Assembly (NCBI RefSeq): GCF_036985595.1
Contig: NZ_BTPU01000055.1
Coordinates: 10,062-74,061, forward strand
DNA length: 64,000 bases
Reading direction: 5' to 3'
From: Vallitalea maricola
GTDB lineage: Bacteria > Bacillota > Clostridia > Lachnospirales > Vallitaleaceae
Notes under the pieces: generated by a model
Told to the model about the DNA's origin: nothing
Database searches by the model: none
The model's input: only the letters and a program-made list of their open reading frames with translations
Translations under genes and position numbers: made by a program
Shown: positions 1 through 8,849 of the stretch, piece after piece
Layout: the number at the start of each line of letters is the position of its first letter
How positions within the stretch are numbered: the first letter of the stretch is position 1

Positions 1-1
1 T

Positions 2-1729
2 AACTTAATCTATCGTGGTGGATTAAGCATTTATATTAATCAAGATACTGATATACAAAAAATAGTAGATGAAACTTACACTAATGAAGACTTTTTTCCT
101 AAGAAAAATGTTGATTACAGTGTTATACTAGATTATTCAGTAACAGTGAAAGATAAAGATGGTAACAAAAAAGACATTAATAAAAACAAAACCTTTGAAA
201 CGGACCAAGAAGCTAATGATTATATTGAACAATTAAAGAAAGAATTAACTGGTGAAGGCTATGAGATAGTTGCTGAAAAACCTACATATATACCACAACC
301 TCAATCAGCAATGGTAATCATTGATCAACACACAGGTTATGTAAAAGCTCTTTCGGGTGGTAGAGGTGAAAAAGTAGGAAACCTCACATTTAACCGTGCT
401 ACGACTTCTACTCGTTCCCCAGGTTCAACATTTAAAATACTTGCAGCTTATTTACCTGCTCTTGACACAGCTGGTTATACATTAGCTACAGTCATTGATG
501 ATGTCCCTACTCAATTTCCAAATGAACCTAAAGGTTGGCCTAAGAACTATGATTATAAGTTTAGAGGTCTTACAACTGTTAGAGAAGGTATATTATATTC
601 AATGAATATACTTGCTGTTAAGACCCTAAATGATATAGGTGTACAAACAGGCTTTGATTATTTACTTAAATTAGGTTTTACAACATTAGTTGATAAGGAA
701 ACTGTAAATGGAAAAAGTTTCACTGATAAAGGTCTATCTCTTACACTTGGAGGTTTAACAAAAGGTGTTACCGTATTAGAACTTACTGGTGCATATGCAG
801 CTATTGCAAATAACGGTGTATATATAGAACCTACATTCTATTCAAGAGTACTTGACCATGATGGTAAACTACTTATGCAAAAGGAACCTGTTACAAGAAC
901 TGTAATGAAAGAAACAACTGCATTTTTATTAACAGATGCTATGGTAGATGTTGTAAGACTCAAAGCAGGTACTGGTCATAAAGTTCAGTTTTCTGGTATG
1001 CCAATTGCAGGTAAAACAGGTACATCCACAGGTGACAAAGACTTAGTATTTGCTGGATTCACTCCATATTATACAGCTGTTGTATGGAAAGGTTATGATA
1101 TTCAAAAAGAGCAAAGATACTTAAATTATCACAAAAAAATATGGAAAGAAGTAATGCAGAGAATACATGAAGGACTACCTAGAAAAGAATTTGATAAACC
1201 TTCAGGTATTGTAACTAAAAAGATATGTACAGAGTCAGGTAAATTAGCTGTTCCTGGATTATGTGATAAAGACCAAAGAGGTTCTACTGTCAGAACGGAA
1301 TATTTTGCTAAAGGAACGGAACCCACAGAACCATGTGATGTTCATATAAAAGCAACAATATGTAAAGACTCTGGATTATTTGCTACAGAATATTGTCCTG
1401 AATCAAGTAAAGTAGAAAAAGTATACATTCAACGACTTGTTCCATTCGTACCAGAAGAATGGGATCCAAGAAGACCACCGACAATTCAGGATAGACAATA
1501 TGAACTTCCACCTTCAATGATTGGTGAATATTGTAATATTCATGGTCCAGAACCAGAAGTACCAGATATTCTACCACCAGTTTATATAGACCCTAATGGT
1601 AATAATAATGACAATACTAACGATAATAGCAATACTAATGATGTTAATTCTGATTTATTTACACCATTTTTACCTAAGGAACATAATAACGACCCAAATA
1701 GTGATAACAATACTAATGCAAATCCTTAA
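2..1729 (+). CDS. Class A penicillin-binding protein, C-terminal part (cut by window edge)
   Basis: This is the transpeptidase half of a bifunctional murein synthase that cross-links peptidoglycan outside the membrane. The frame is open from base 2, and the bases before the GTG at 146 encode residues that align with the middle of the intact paralogue at 2639-5374, so 146 is not the start. The penicillin-binding motifs are visible: SPGSTFK with the acyl-ester Ser codon at 425, then YSMN, then GKTGT. A Cys-containing C-terminal extension follows, ending in an Asn/Asp-rich tail. The N-terminal glycosyltransferase domain lies outside the window. It is followed at once by a strong terminator. The call is firm; only the missing 5' end is unknown. 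Confidence 0.93.
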   Translation, partial: NLIYRGGLSIYINQDTDIQKIVDETYTNEDFFPKKNVDYSVILDYSVTVKDKDGNKKDINKNKTFETDQEANDYIEQLKKELTGEGYEIVAEKPTYIPQPQSAMVIIDQHTGYVKALSGGRGEKVGNLTFNRATTSTRSPGSTFKILAAYLPALDTAGYTLATVIDDVPTQFPNEPKGWPKNYDYKFRGLTTVREGILYSMNILAVKTLNDIGVQTGFDYLLKLGFTTLVDKETVNGKSFTDKGLSLTLGGLTKGVTVLELTGAYAAIANNGVYIEPTFYSRVLDHDGKLLMQKEPVTRTVMKETTAFLLTDAMVDVVRLKAGTGHKVQFSGMPIAGKTGTSTGDKDLVFAGFTPYYTAVVWKGYDIQKEQRYLNYHKKIWKEVMQRIHEGLPRKEFDKPSGIVTKKICTESGKLAVPGLCDKDQRGSTVRTEYFAKGTEPTEPCDVHIKATICKDSGLFATEYCPESSKVEKVYIQRLVPFVPEEWDPRRPPTIQDRQYELPPSMIGEYCNIHGPEPEVPDILPPVYIDPNGNNNDNTNDNSNTNDVNSDLFTPFLPKEHNNDPNSDNNTNANP

Positions 1730-1732
1730 AAT

Positions 1733-1774
1733 AAATAGCAGGTAATTTATATATAAATTACCTGCTATTTTTAT
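1733..1774 (+). terminator. Intrinsic terminator after the first PBP gene
   Basis: An 18-bp perfect inverted repeat (arms 1733-1750 and 1753-1770, core TAGCAGGTAATTTAT) is followed by a T-rich stretch. It lies just after the PBP stop codon. Confidence 0.85.
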
Positions 1775-1867
1775 TAAATTATCAATAAGCTTGCTTTCTT
1801 ATTAACATATTTATTTACTAATAAGAAATATTATTTTATGTACTAATCAATTTTCATTTCTATAATT

Positions 1868-2293
1868 TTATTCTAATATAATAGTATTAGAAGCACTATC
1901 TCCATTTTTATATACTTTATACCATCCTTTTATCTTATAAACATCATAATTTTCTCTAATATTTATATAGGATTCAGGTAACTCATAAAAAGTGTAACCA
2001 TCTGTTACAGTTTGATTACCAAAATTTTTAGTATATGTATTACCATTATCATCTTTATACCATATGCGTACTGCAAGTTCTGCTTTATCATATGGTATTT
2101 CATTAACTACATCTGAAACATTTAATTCTATAACATAACCATATGCGTAAAGCTGACCATGGAATTCTACACCATCCACTATTACAGAATTACTCTCTAT
2201 ACCTTGAATATCACGTGCAAATACCAAAGAACATGTACCAATATTCATTGTTATAACTAATAATAATAAAATAATTTTTTTACTATGCTTCAT
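1868..2293 (-). CDS. Small secreted protein of unknown function
   Basis: The 141-residue product begins with a classic signal peptide: a basic start (MKHSKK), a hydrophobic run ILLLLVITMNIG, and a small-residue cleavage region ending near VFA-RD. The mature part is about 115 residues, rich in Tyr, Asn and Asp, with alternating patterns that suggest a small beta-sandwich. I recognise no catalytic motif or named family. The start is set by a strong AGGAGG about 7 bases upstream of the ATG. It lies opposite to the two PBP genes on either side, so it is its own transcription unit. A cell-surface or envelope role is inferred from the signal peptide only. Confidence 0.7.
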   Translation of the reverse strand: MKHSKKIILLLLVITMNIGTCSLVFARDIQGIESNSVIVDGVEFHGQLYAYGYVIELNVSDVVNEIPYDKAELAVRIWYKDDNGNTYTKNFGNQTVTDGYTFYELPESYINIRENYDVYKIKGWYKVYKNGDSASNTIILE

Positions 2294-2638
2294 AATTTAT
2301 CCTCCTTCATAATTTGATTAGTACTTATATATAATAGCATTCATAAGCTAAATATTATGTTGAAATTTGTATATAAAATTCGCATAATTTGACATTTAAT
2401 AAATTAATTAATAAAATTTTGTTTCATTCACTATTCATTATATTACAATTCGGAATATATTTAATAGAACTTCTATTAATTCATATTACTTTTTGCAGTG
2501 ATATCTAATATAATATTTCTTCATAAAAAACTGTAAGTTTTCCCTTAAATTGTGAATAATAGACTCCCAAAAAAGACAACCTTATAATATAAGAAAAATA
2601 CCAGAAAACAGTTAAAATGCATTATAAGGAGCTATTAT
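2294..2638. other. Intergenic region between divergent genes
   Basis: This AT-rich gap separates the secreted-protein gene (minus) from the second PBP gene (plus). Two TATAAT-like -10 boxes point toward the PBP gene, at 2509-2514 and 2583-2588, but neither has a convincing -35 box. The PBP ribosome-binding site AAGGAG is at 2626-2631. I see no repeat, RNA gene or further ORF here. Confidence 0.5.
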
Positions 2639-5374
2639 ATGAATTATAGCAATCACTCAAAAAGTAAAAGGGAAAAAGAATTAGAATCAAAATCGAATAA
2701 AGTAAAAAAATCAATCAGTACATCATTCATACGAATCTTAGTATTAACTCTTTTAATAACCTTTGGCCTCATAATAATAGCTGGGCTTGGTATAACTAAA
2801 GCAATCATTGATGCAGCACCAGAAATAGATTATGATAAGGATATTATGCCAAAAGGATATAGAACTTTTATATATGATCAACTTGGAAATGAAATAACCA
2901 CACTTCATGGAACTGATGCTAATAGAATATATGCATCACTAGACCAAATGCCTGAACACCTGAGGGACGCTTTTATTGCAATTGAAGATGAACGTTTCTA
3001 CCAACACCAAGGTATTGACCTAAAAGGTATTCTAAGAGCCATCATAAATAATATAAAATCAAAAGATCTAACAGGTGAAGGTGCAAGTACAATAACCCAA
3101 CAGGTTATCAAAAATAATGTCTTATCAGCTACCCAGACATTTCAACGAAAAATTCAAGAACAATATCTAGCCATAGAACTTGAAAAAAGGGTTGATAAAG
3201 ATATCATACTGGAAAGTTATTTGAACACAGTTGCTCTTGGGCGTGGTACTAATGGAGTCCAAGCAGCTTCCAATAGATATTTTAACAAAGATGTTTCAGA
3301 CCTTACTCTTGCAGAATCAGCAGTTATGGCAAGCATAACCAAGTACCCAACTAGATATGACCCAATAGCTAATCCTGAAAATAATCATTCACGTCAACTT
3401 ATAGTTCTACAGAAAATGCTAGAGCAAGATAAGATTACTGAAAATGAATATAAACAAGCCATAGAAGAAGATGTATATTCCAAGATTGAATTAACTAACA
3501 AAAGTACTAATAAGAATTCCCATTATTCTTATTTTGTGGATGAAGTCATTCTTCGTGTAAAAGATGACTTAGTCATTAAGAAAGGTTATACAGAAAAACA
3601 AGCCTACGATCTTATATACACAGGTGGACTTAATATATATGTTACTCAAGACATCAATATACAGAACATAGTAGATAAAGAATTCCTTGATGAATCCAAC
3701 TATCCTCCTAAGAAAGAAGATTACTCTGTTAAGATTATGTATAGTCTTTCAGTAGATAAAAAGGATTCTGGGATAAAACATTATTATAAAGAGAAAGAAT
3801 TTGATACAGATAAAGAAGCACTGGCATATGCAGAAAAATTAAAAGCTTCATGGATTTCTGAAGGAGATGAAGTAATATCGGAATCAAGCATTCTAGTACC
3901 TCAGCCACAAGCCGCTATGGTAATACTTGATTATCACACCGGGCATGTAAAAGCTATCGCAGGGGGTCGAGGTAAAAAACTAGGAAACCAACTATTAAAT
4001 AGAGCTACACAGACCTATCGTCATCCTGGTTCAACTTTTAAGATATTAGCTGCCTATCTACCAGCCATTGATACTGGTAGATATACATTAGCTACAGTAC
4101 TGGATGATGTTCCATTTTCATATTCTTTTTCAAAAAATTCTGTACCATGGGAAGTACACAATTGGTATGACAGCAGTGAATACAAATATAATTATAAAGG
4201 ATTATCAACTGTAAGAGATAGTATTACCTACTCTATCAACATTCATGCAGTAAAGACATTAATGGATATAGGAATAGAAACAAGCTTTAACTATTTATTG
4301 AATCTTGGATTTACATCATTGGTAGAAAAGGAAACCATAAATGGGAAAATATACTCTGATAAAAACTATTCTCTAGCTCTAGGAGGCGTTACTAAAGGTG
4401 TTAGTTTATTAGAGCTGACAGCAGCTTATGGTGCTATAGCCAATAACGGTGAATATGTTAAACCTATATTTTATACAAAAGTACTAGATCATGATAATAA
4501 CCTAATCCTTACCAATGAACAACCAAAGCCTGTTAGGGTCATGAAAGAGACAACATCATTTTTATTGACTAATGCTATGACAGATGTAGTAAAAAAAGGT
4601 ACTGGAACAATTGTAAAGTTCAATAGCGTTAGTATGCCCATTGCTGGTAAAACAGGAACCTCTTCTGAAAAGAAAGACCTTGTTTTTACAGGATATACTC
4701 CTTATTATGTTGCCAGTATATGGCAAGGTTATGACACACCGAAAGAACAAGTTTATAAAAGAAGCTATCATAAGATACTCTGGCGAAAAATTATGGAAGG
4801 AATTCATAAAGGTTTACCTAGAAAAGAGTTCTATAAACCTAATAATATTGTAACAGCTAAGATATGTACAGAATCTGGTAAATTAGCTAAGTTAGGATTG
4901 TGTAATAAAGACCCACGTGGTTCTACCATCATGACTGAATTCTTTGAAGAGGGTACAGTTCCAACTGAGACTTGTGATGTTCATGTGAAGCAAACTATTT
5001 GTTCTGTTTCTGGACTTCCTGCTAATAAATATTGTCCTAGCAATAGTAAGTACACAAAAGTATTCATAAAAAGACCCGAACCTCTTGTTCCTTCTAATTG
5101 GGACCCTAAACATCCGCCAAGGATACAAGATAGGAAATATGAATTACTGTACAGCACTATCGGTGAATATTGCAATGTACATGGACCTCATGTTAAAAAA
5201 CCAAAAGTTAAATTACCCACAGATTATATTGATGGTGACCTTGATGATAAAATTAACGAAGACGAAGAATTCATAGCACCAGAAGATAAACCTATTGAAA
5301 TTGAAGATAAAAATAAAAAGCCATATCTTGATGACGATTACTACTCTCCACCACCATTCATATATCAAGAATAA
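2639..5374 (+). CDS. Class A penicillin-binding protein (bifunctional glycosyltransferase/transpeptidase)
   Basis: This 911-residue membrane-anchored enzyme polymerises lipid II into glycan strands and cross-links the stem peptides. Residues 1-30 are cytoplasmic and basic, and a membrane anchor spans about 31-55. The GT51 domain follows, with EDERFYQHQG (catalytic Glu about 116), GASTITQQ (148-155) and the RKxxE motif near 170-174. The transpeptidase has HPGSTFK (nucleophile Ser465), YSIN (531-534) and GKTGT (670-674). A Cys-containing extension and an acidic Asp/Glu-rich tail end the protein. It is a clear paralogue of the truncated gene at the window start, sharing motif context and the same C-terminal layout. 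The start is supported by AAGGAG 7 bases upstream. Confidence 0.95.
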   Translation: MNYSNHSKSKREKELESKSNKVKKSISTSFIRILVLTLLITFGLIIIAGLGITKAIIDAAPEIDYDKDIMPKGYRTFIYDQLGNEITTLHGTDANRIYASLDQMPEHLRDAFIAIEDERFYQHQGIDLKGILRAIINNIKSKDLTGEGASTITQQVIKNNVLSATQTFQRKIQEQYLAIELEKRVDKDIILESYLNTVALGRGTNGVQAASNRYFNKDVSDLTLAESAVMASITKYPTRYDPIANPENNHSRQLIVLQKMLEQDKITENEYKQAIEEDVYSKIELTNKSTNKNSHYSYFVDEVILRVKDDLVIKKGYTEKQAYDLIYTGGLNIYVTQDINIQNIVDKEFLDESNYPPKKEDYSVKIMYSLSVDKKDSGIKHYYKEKEFDTDKEALAYAEKLKASWISEGDEVISESSILVPQPQAAMVILDYHTGHVKAIAGGRGKKLGNQLLNRATQTYRHPGSTFKILAAYLPAIDTGRYTLATVLDDVPFSYSFSKNSVPWEVHNWYDSSEYKYNYKGLSTVRDSITYSINIHAVKTLMDIGIETSFNYLLNLGFTSLVEKETINGKIYSDKNYSLALGGVTKGVSLLELTAAYGAIANNGEYVKPIFYTKVLDHDNNLILTNEQPKPVRVMKETTSFLLTNAMTDVVKKGTGTIVKFNSVSMPIAGKTGTSSEKKDLVFTGYTPYYVASIWQGYDTPKEQVYKRSYHKILWRKIMEGIHKGLPRKEFYKPNNIVTAKICTESGKLAKLGLCNKDPRGSTIMTEFFEEGTVPTETCDVHVKQTICSVSGLPANKYCPSNSKYTKVFIKRPEPLVPSNWDPKHPPRIQDRKYELLYSTIGEYCNVHGPHVKKPKVKLPTDYIDGDLDDKINEDEEFIAPEDKPIEIEDKNKKPYLDDDYYSPPPFIYQE

Positions 5375-5379
5375 AAATA

Positions 5380-5469
5380 GGCTGTCACATAATACATTTT
5401 CAGTAATCTGCTTCCATAAGATAGATTTTATTTAACTATCTTAGGAAAAAAATATATTATGTGACAGCC
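5380..5469. repeat. Long hairpin element of the GGCTGTC family, copy 1 (bidirectional terminator)
   Basis: Arms starting GGCTGTCACATAATACATTT (5380-5400) and their near-perfect complement (5449-5469) enclose an inner hairpin around TAAGATAG/CTATCTTA. It lies between the convergent PBP and spoVAE genes, so it probably terminates both transcripts. Related copies occur at 14820, 45232 and 58286. Confidence 0.75.
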
Positions 5470-5485
5470 CTTATATTATTTTGTT

Positions 5486-5845
5486 TTATTTTGTATCTTT
5501 TGGCTTAAATAGTACAGCTGCAAGATAACCAAATAATAAAGCCGCTGTTATTCCTCCAGCAGTTGCTGTCATTCCTCCCGTAAAAACTCCTAAAAAACCT
5601 GATGTCTTTACCTCTTCTATTACTCCTTTACCTAACGAATAACCAAATCCTATTAAAGGTACAGTTGCTCCTGCTCCACCAAATTCTACAACATATTCAT
5701 ATATACCTAGTCCAGTTAGAAATGTTCCAAGTGAAACATATATAACTAATATTCTAGCAGGCATGAGCCTGGTTTTATCCATTAATATCTGTGCTATTAC
5801 ACATATAACTCCACCTGTAATGAAAACTTTTATATAATCAATCAT
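5486..5845 (-). CDS. spoVAE: Stage V sporulation protein AE
   Basis: This 119-residue integral membrane protein is a component of the SpoVA channel, which moves Ca-dipicolinic acid into the developing spore and out during germination. It shows three to four hydrophobic segments with the Gly-rich family signature (LTGLGIYEYVVEFGGAGATV followed by PLIGFG). The length matches the short SpoVAE (SpoVAEb-type) proteins. It is the last gene of the spoVA set, 18 bases after spoVAD, and ends next to a long hairpin terminator. It is paralogous to SpoVAC, which shares the FANS/FGYS region layout. Confidence 0.93.
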   Translation of the reverse strand: MIDYIKVFITGGVICVIAQILMDKTRLMPARILVIYVSLGTFLTGLGIYEYVVEFGGAGATVPLIGFGYSLGKGVIEEVKTSGFLGVFTGGMTATAGGITAALLFGYLAAVLFKPKDTK

Positions 5846-5863
5846 AATGTCCCTTCTTTCCCC

Positions 5864-6880
5864 TTACTGCCCTTTATTTTCTATTACAACAGCATGAGCA
5901 ATACCTGGTATACTCTCACCTTGATAACTACTGCTAGGACTCATCAATGCACCTGTAGGTATAAATAAAATCCTATTAAAAGTACCTTTCGCCATTTCCT
6001 TTAGAATATAACCTGTTAGTGTAACTGCAGAACAGCCACAACCACTGCCACCTGCGTGTGTATCCTGTTTTTGTTCATCAAATATTTCAATACCACAATC
6101 AGTATAATTCTCTGATAAATCATACCCCTCTTTTTGAACCAACTCTTGCATTAATTTCTTGCCAACTATACCAAGATCTCCTGTTGCAATCAAATCATAA
6201 TCAGCTGCACATCTGCCAGTATCTTTAAAATGAGTAATTATAGTATCAGCGGCAGCTGGTGCCATAGCTGCTCCCATATTCATTGCATCTTTTACACCAA
6301 GATCAACTATCTTTCCAGGTGTAACATGTGTAACTTTTGGACCATTTCCAGTATTACCGACCACAACAGCTCCACTACCAGTTACTGTATAAGTCGCAGT
6401 TAATGGCCTTTGATTACCAAATTCCAAAGGATATCTAAATTGTTTTTCTGCTCCACAAAAATGACTGGATGTAGCTGCTACACAATAATTAGCAAAACCA
6501 CCTTCTACAGCCATAGAAGCCAATATCAGAGATTCTCCCATTGTTGAACAAGCACCATATAATCCGAAAAAGGCTTTTTTCAAGTCTCTAACTGCAAAAG
6601 TGCTAGCGGTTAGCTGATTTAATAAATCACCAGCAAAAATGTACCTAATATCATTTTTCGCTATATTAGCTTTATCAACTGCTAAGTTAATTGCTGCATT
6701 AAGGATTTTACTCTCAGCCTTTTCCCAAGTTTCTTCTCCCCATAAGGTATCTTCTAATATTTGGTCGAAATATTCTCTTAATAATCCATCTCCCTCTTTA
6801 GGTCCTACAATATTGCCATATCCTATAATAGTAGGTGGATTATTAAAAGCTATAGTTTGCTCTCCTACCTGACTACCCAT
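5864..6880 (-). CDS. spoVAD: Stage V sporulation protein AD
   Basis: This 338-residue protein has a thiolase-like fold. SpoVAD is known to bind dipicolinic acid directly and is the soluble subunit of the SpoVA channel complex. Visible family features include the N-terminal FNNPPTIIGYG, the central YGACSTMGESL and the C-terminal Cys/Gly cluster GGSGCGCSAVTL. No membrane segment is seen, as expected. The length equals the family norm. It lies between spoVAC and spoVAE on the same strand, so the products are probably co-expressed in the forespore. Confidence 0.96.
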   Translation of the reverse strand: MGSQVGEQTIAFNNPPTIIGYGNIVGPKEGDGLLREYFDQILEDTLWGEETWEKAESKILNAAINLAVDKANIAKNDIRYIFAGDLLNQLTASTFAVRDLKKAFFGLYGACSTMGESLILASMAVEGGFANYCVAATSSHFCGAEKQFRYPLEFGNQRPLTATYTVTGSGAVVVGNTGNGPKVTHVTPGKIVDLGVKDAMNMGAAMAPAAADTIITHFKDTGRCAADYDLIATGDLGIVGKKLMQELVQKEGYDLSENYTDCGIEIFDEQKQDTHAGGSGCGCSAVTLTGYILKEMAKGTFNRILFIPTGALMSPSSSYQGESIPGIAHAVVIENKGQ

Positions 6881-6931
6881 GCTATAATCATCCTTTCAAA
6901 ATTAAATACTGTAAATTGTACTAAATGTATC

Positions 6932-7387
6932 TTATCCTACACCCACCATATAATAAACCAATCCTACTATCACTGAAGAAAGCATACCATATAAAATAAC
7001 TGGTCCAGCTATAGTAAAAATCTTAGCTCCAACTCCAAACACATAACCTTCATTTTTATATTCAATAGCTGGAGATACAATAGAGTTAGCAAATCCTGTA
7101 ATAGGAACTATAGAACCTGCTCCTGCTCTTTTTCCGATACTATCATATATATCGAGACCTGTTAATAATGCCCCAATAAAAACTAGAATAATACTCGTAA
7201 AAGTAGATGCTGTATCTTTGGGAAGTTTTGCTCCATACATTAATAAATCTGTAATTCCCTGACCTATACAGCATATAATACCACCTACGACAAAAGCCCA
7301 TATACAATTTTTTAACAAACTAGCTTTTGGAGAAGTTTTATCAACTAATTTCTGAAACTCTTTTTGCTTCTCATTAATATTTTCCAT
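6932..7387 (-). CDS. spoVAC: Stage V sporulation protein AC
   Basis: This 151-residue membrane protein has about four hydrophobic segments after a short charged N-terminus. In Bacillus, SpoVAC acts as a mechanosensitive channel for dipicolinic acid. The family sequence LLTGLDIYDSIGKRAGAGSI, followed by VPITGFANS, is present. It lies 23 bases after spoVAB and 51 bases before spoVAD. Length and order agree with the canonical operon. Confidence 0.95.
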   Translation of the reverse strand: MENINEKQKEFQKLVDKTSPKASLLKNCIWAFVVGGIICCIGQGITDLLMYGAKLPKDTASTFTSIILVFIGALLTGLDIYDSIGKRAGAGSIVPITGFANSIVSPAIEYKNEGYVFGVGAKIFTIAGPVILYGMLSSVIVGLVYYMVGVG

Positions 7388-7410
7388 AATAAATATCCTT
7401 TCCTACCTTT

Positions 7411-7842
7411 CTACTTTAGCTTATAAAATCCCGGTATGATAAAGTATAGTAATGAACCAATTAATTTACCTATTGCTAATGATACTATAAAATATGCCAT
7501 CCCTAATTTTATATTAAACCGCCTAGTTAAAATAGGTATTACATCTAATACTTCTGCTAAAGAAACCGCTAAACACCCTATAAATATACCAGTAAAAAAT
7601 CCATATATTATCCCTCCAGCATTCCCTATGAGTAATTCAAAATCCAAAATCATAACTAATGTTCCAAACATTCCACCAAACATAATGGAATCTTCATACA
7701 TCCAGATATATTTTTGTGTTGCTGTTTTCTGTGCTAATCTAGGAACAATTCCAATAATAGCTATAAAAGCAAAGACTCCACCTGCTATAACTACCCCGCC
7801 GCCAAATCCAATTATTATTAATAATAGATATTGCAAAAACAT
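7411..7842 (-). CDS. spoVAB: Stage V sporulation protein AB
   Basis: This 143-residue membrane protein has four to five hydrophobic segments. SpoVAB is part of the spoVA locus and is needed for dipicolinate uptake in Bacillus. Its identity rests on length, its position between spoVAA and spoVAC, and the family pattern GGVFAFIAIIGIVPRLAQKT. Its start ATG overlaps the spoVAA stop (TAATG), implying translational coupling. The large ORF on the opposite strand here is a shadow caused by biased codons. Confidence 0.88.
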   Translation of the reverse strand: MFLQYLLLIIIGFGGGVVIAGGVFAFIAIIGIVPRLAQKTATQKYIWMYEDSIMFGGMFGTLVMILDFELLIGNAGGIIYGFFTGIFIGCLAVSLAEVLDVIPILTRRFNIKLGMAYFIVSLAIGKLIGSLLYFIIPGFYKLK

Positions 7843-8465
7843 TATTCCTTATTCCCTTCATCACTAAGATTTTCTATTATACAATCTTCAACATCTCTTT
7901 CATACAATCTCATCTCTACTTCTATTGGGGTAGGATCATCTGTTAATTTTTTTGAAGAGAAATGATTAAAAAATACAATTATTCCTACTGCCAAACCTAT
8001 TGAATATGGTATCTCAATAATTAGAGGGTTAAGATTTTCTTCACCCAAGAATAAACTATATAATCTCACAAAAACATCTGGTACAGCTGCATCTGTATGA
8101 AAAGTCATTATTGCAATACCACCACCAGTAAACAGGATAATACAAACAAATATAACCTTGAAGATGTTAATTATGTTCTTATATTTACAATCTTTCTTTT
8201 TAGGTCTATAGGATATTATAATATCTTCTTCGCCTACATTGTGGATTAGTATATTTTCGAACACTTTTTGTATTTCTGTAATTACTGTAATTATTGATAA
8301 CAAGTAATTCTTTTTTTCATCAGAATCTATAGTAAAGACTATTATATTTTTTATCTTATCGATAACATCTTTTCTACCTTCAATATCAGCAATATCATTA
8401 ATGATAATATCTTTTTTACCTTCAATACTTACCTTTTTACTAGCTTTAATATATACGTTATTCAT
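7842..8465 (-). CDS. spoVAA: Stage V sporulation protein AA
   Basis: This 207-residue protein has a soluble N-terminal domain of about 110 residues, starting MNNVYIKASKKVSIEGKKDI, and two membrane segments near residues 120-140 and 160-178. Its length and domain order match SpoVAA of Bacillus (206 residues). Many Clostridia lack spoVAA and spoVAB, so having both is notable. It begins 4 bases after a 47-residue membrane ORF, which suggests that ORF is the first gene of this operon. Confidence 0.88.
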   Translation of the reverse strand: MNNVYIKASKKVSIEGKKDIIINDIADIEGRKDVIDKIKNIIVFTIDSDEKKNYLLSIITVITEIQKVFENILIHNVGEEDIIISYRPKKKDCKYKNIINIFKVIFVCIILFTGGGIAIMTFHTDAAVPDVFVRLYSLFLGEENLNPLIIEIPYSIGLAVGIIVFFNHFSSKKLTDDPTPIEVEMRLYERDVEDCIIENLSDEGNKE

Positions 8466-8469
8466 CTAA

Positions 8470-8613
8470 TCACCCTTTTTTATTAAAGGTACGATTAACA
8501 AATGTTCCCTGATATGTTATATCTGTTTCTTTATTTAAGTACATATAAGTCATAACAGATACTAATACTAATACAAGCATAATAGCGATTATCAATATCC
8601 TTTTATACTTCAT
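8470..8613 (-). CDS. Small membrane protein (47 residues) leading the spoVA operon
   Basis: This short ORF reads MKYKRILIIAIMLVLVLVSV and then a polar tail ending NRTFNKKG. It has one N-terminal membrane helix and about 25 residues outside. A good ribosome-binding site (GAGGTGATTTA) precedes the ATG, and the stop lies 4 bases before spoVAA, so it is very likely co-transcribed with spoVA. I recognise no named family. A role in SpoVA assembly or spore membrane function is inferred from position only. Confidence 0.65.
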   Translation of the reverse strand: MKYKRILIIAIMLVLVLVSVMTYMYLNKETDITYQGTFVNRTFNKKG

Positions 8614-8719
8614 TAAATCACCTCTTTATAATTTTATACATTACTAATATTTTTTGAAGTATTAACCATAACTATTCTGGTAATTACAAGAAAAGTAACT
8701 TTTTTCATTATAGAATTCC

Positions 8720-8752
8720 AAAAAAAACCTATGATCTAAAATCATAGGTTTG
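8720..8752 (-). terminator. Terminator of the spoIIA-sigF operon
   Basis: On the minus strand an 11-bp stem AAACCTATGAT / ATCATAGGTTT is followed by eight T. It separates sigF from the spoVA genes, so spoVA probably has its own forespore promoter in the gap 8614-8719. Confidence 0.85.
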
Positions 8753-8849
8753 GATAAGATAAACTTATATTTTATCTTCCTTAATGGGAATGAAAAATAC
8801 AAATAAACAAATATATGATAAGGGTAATTCTTCAAATAATTACTCTATT

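Noticed and set aside
146..1729. GTG at 146 as the true start of the first PBP gene
   Set aside because: The frame is open to the window edge and the upstream codons match the intact paralogue, so the gene is simply cut.
7436..7867. 143-codon plus-strand ORF opposite spoVAB
   Set aside because: It mirrors spoVAB almost exactly, is low-complexity (Pro/Ile/Asn) and lacks a plausible start; a shadow.
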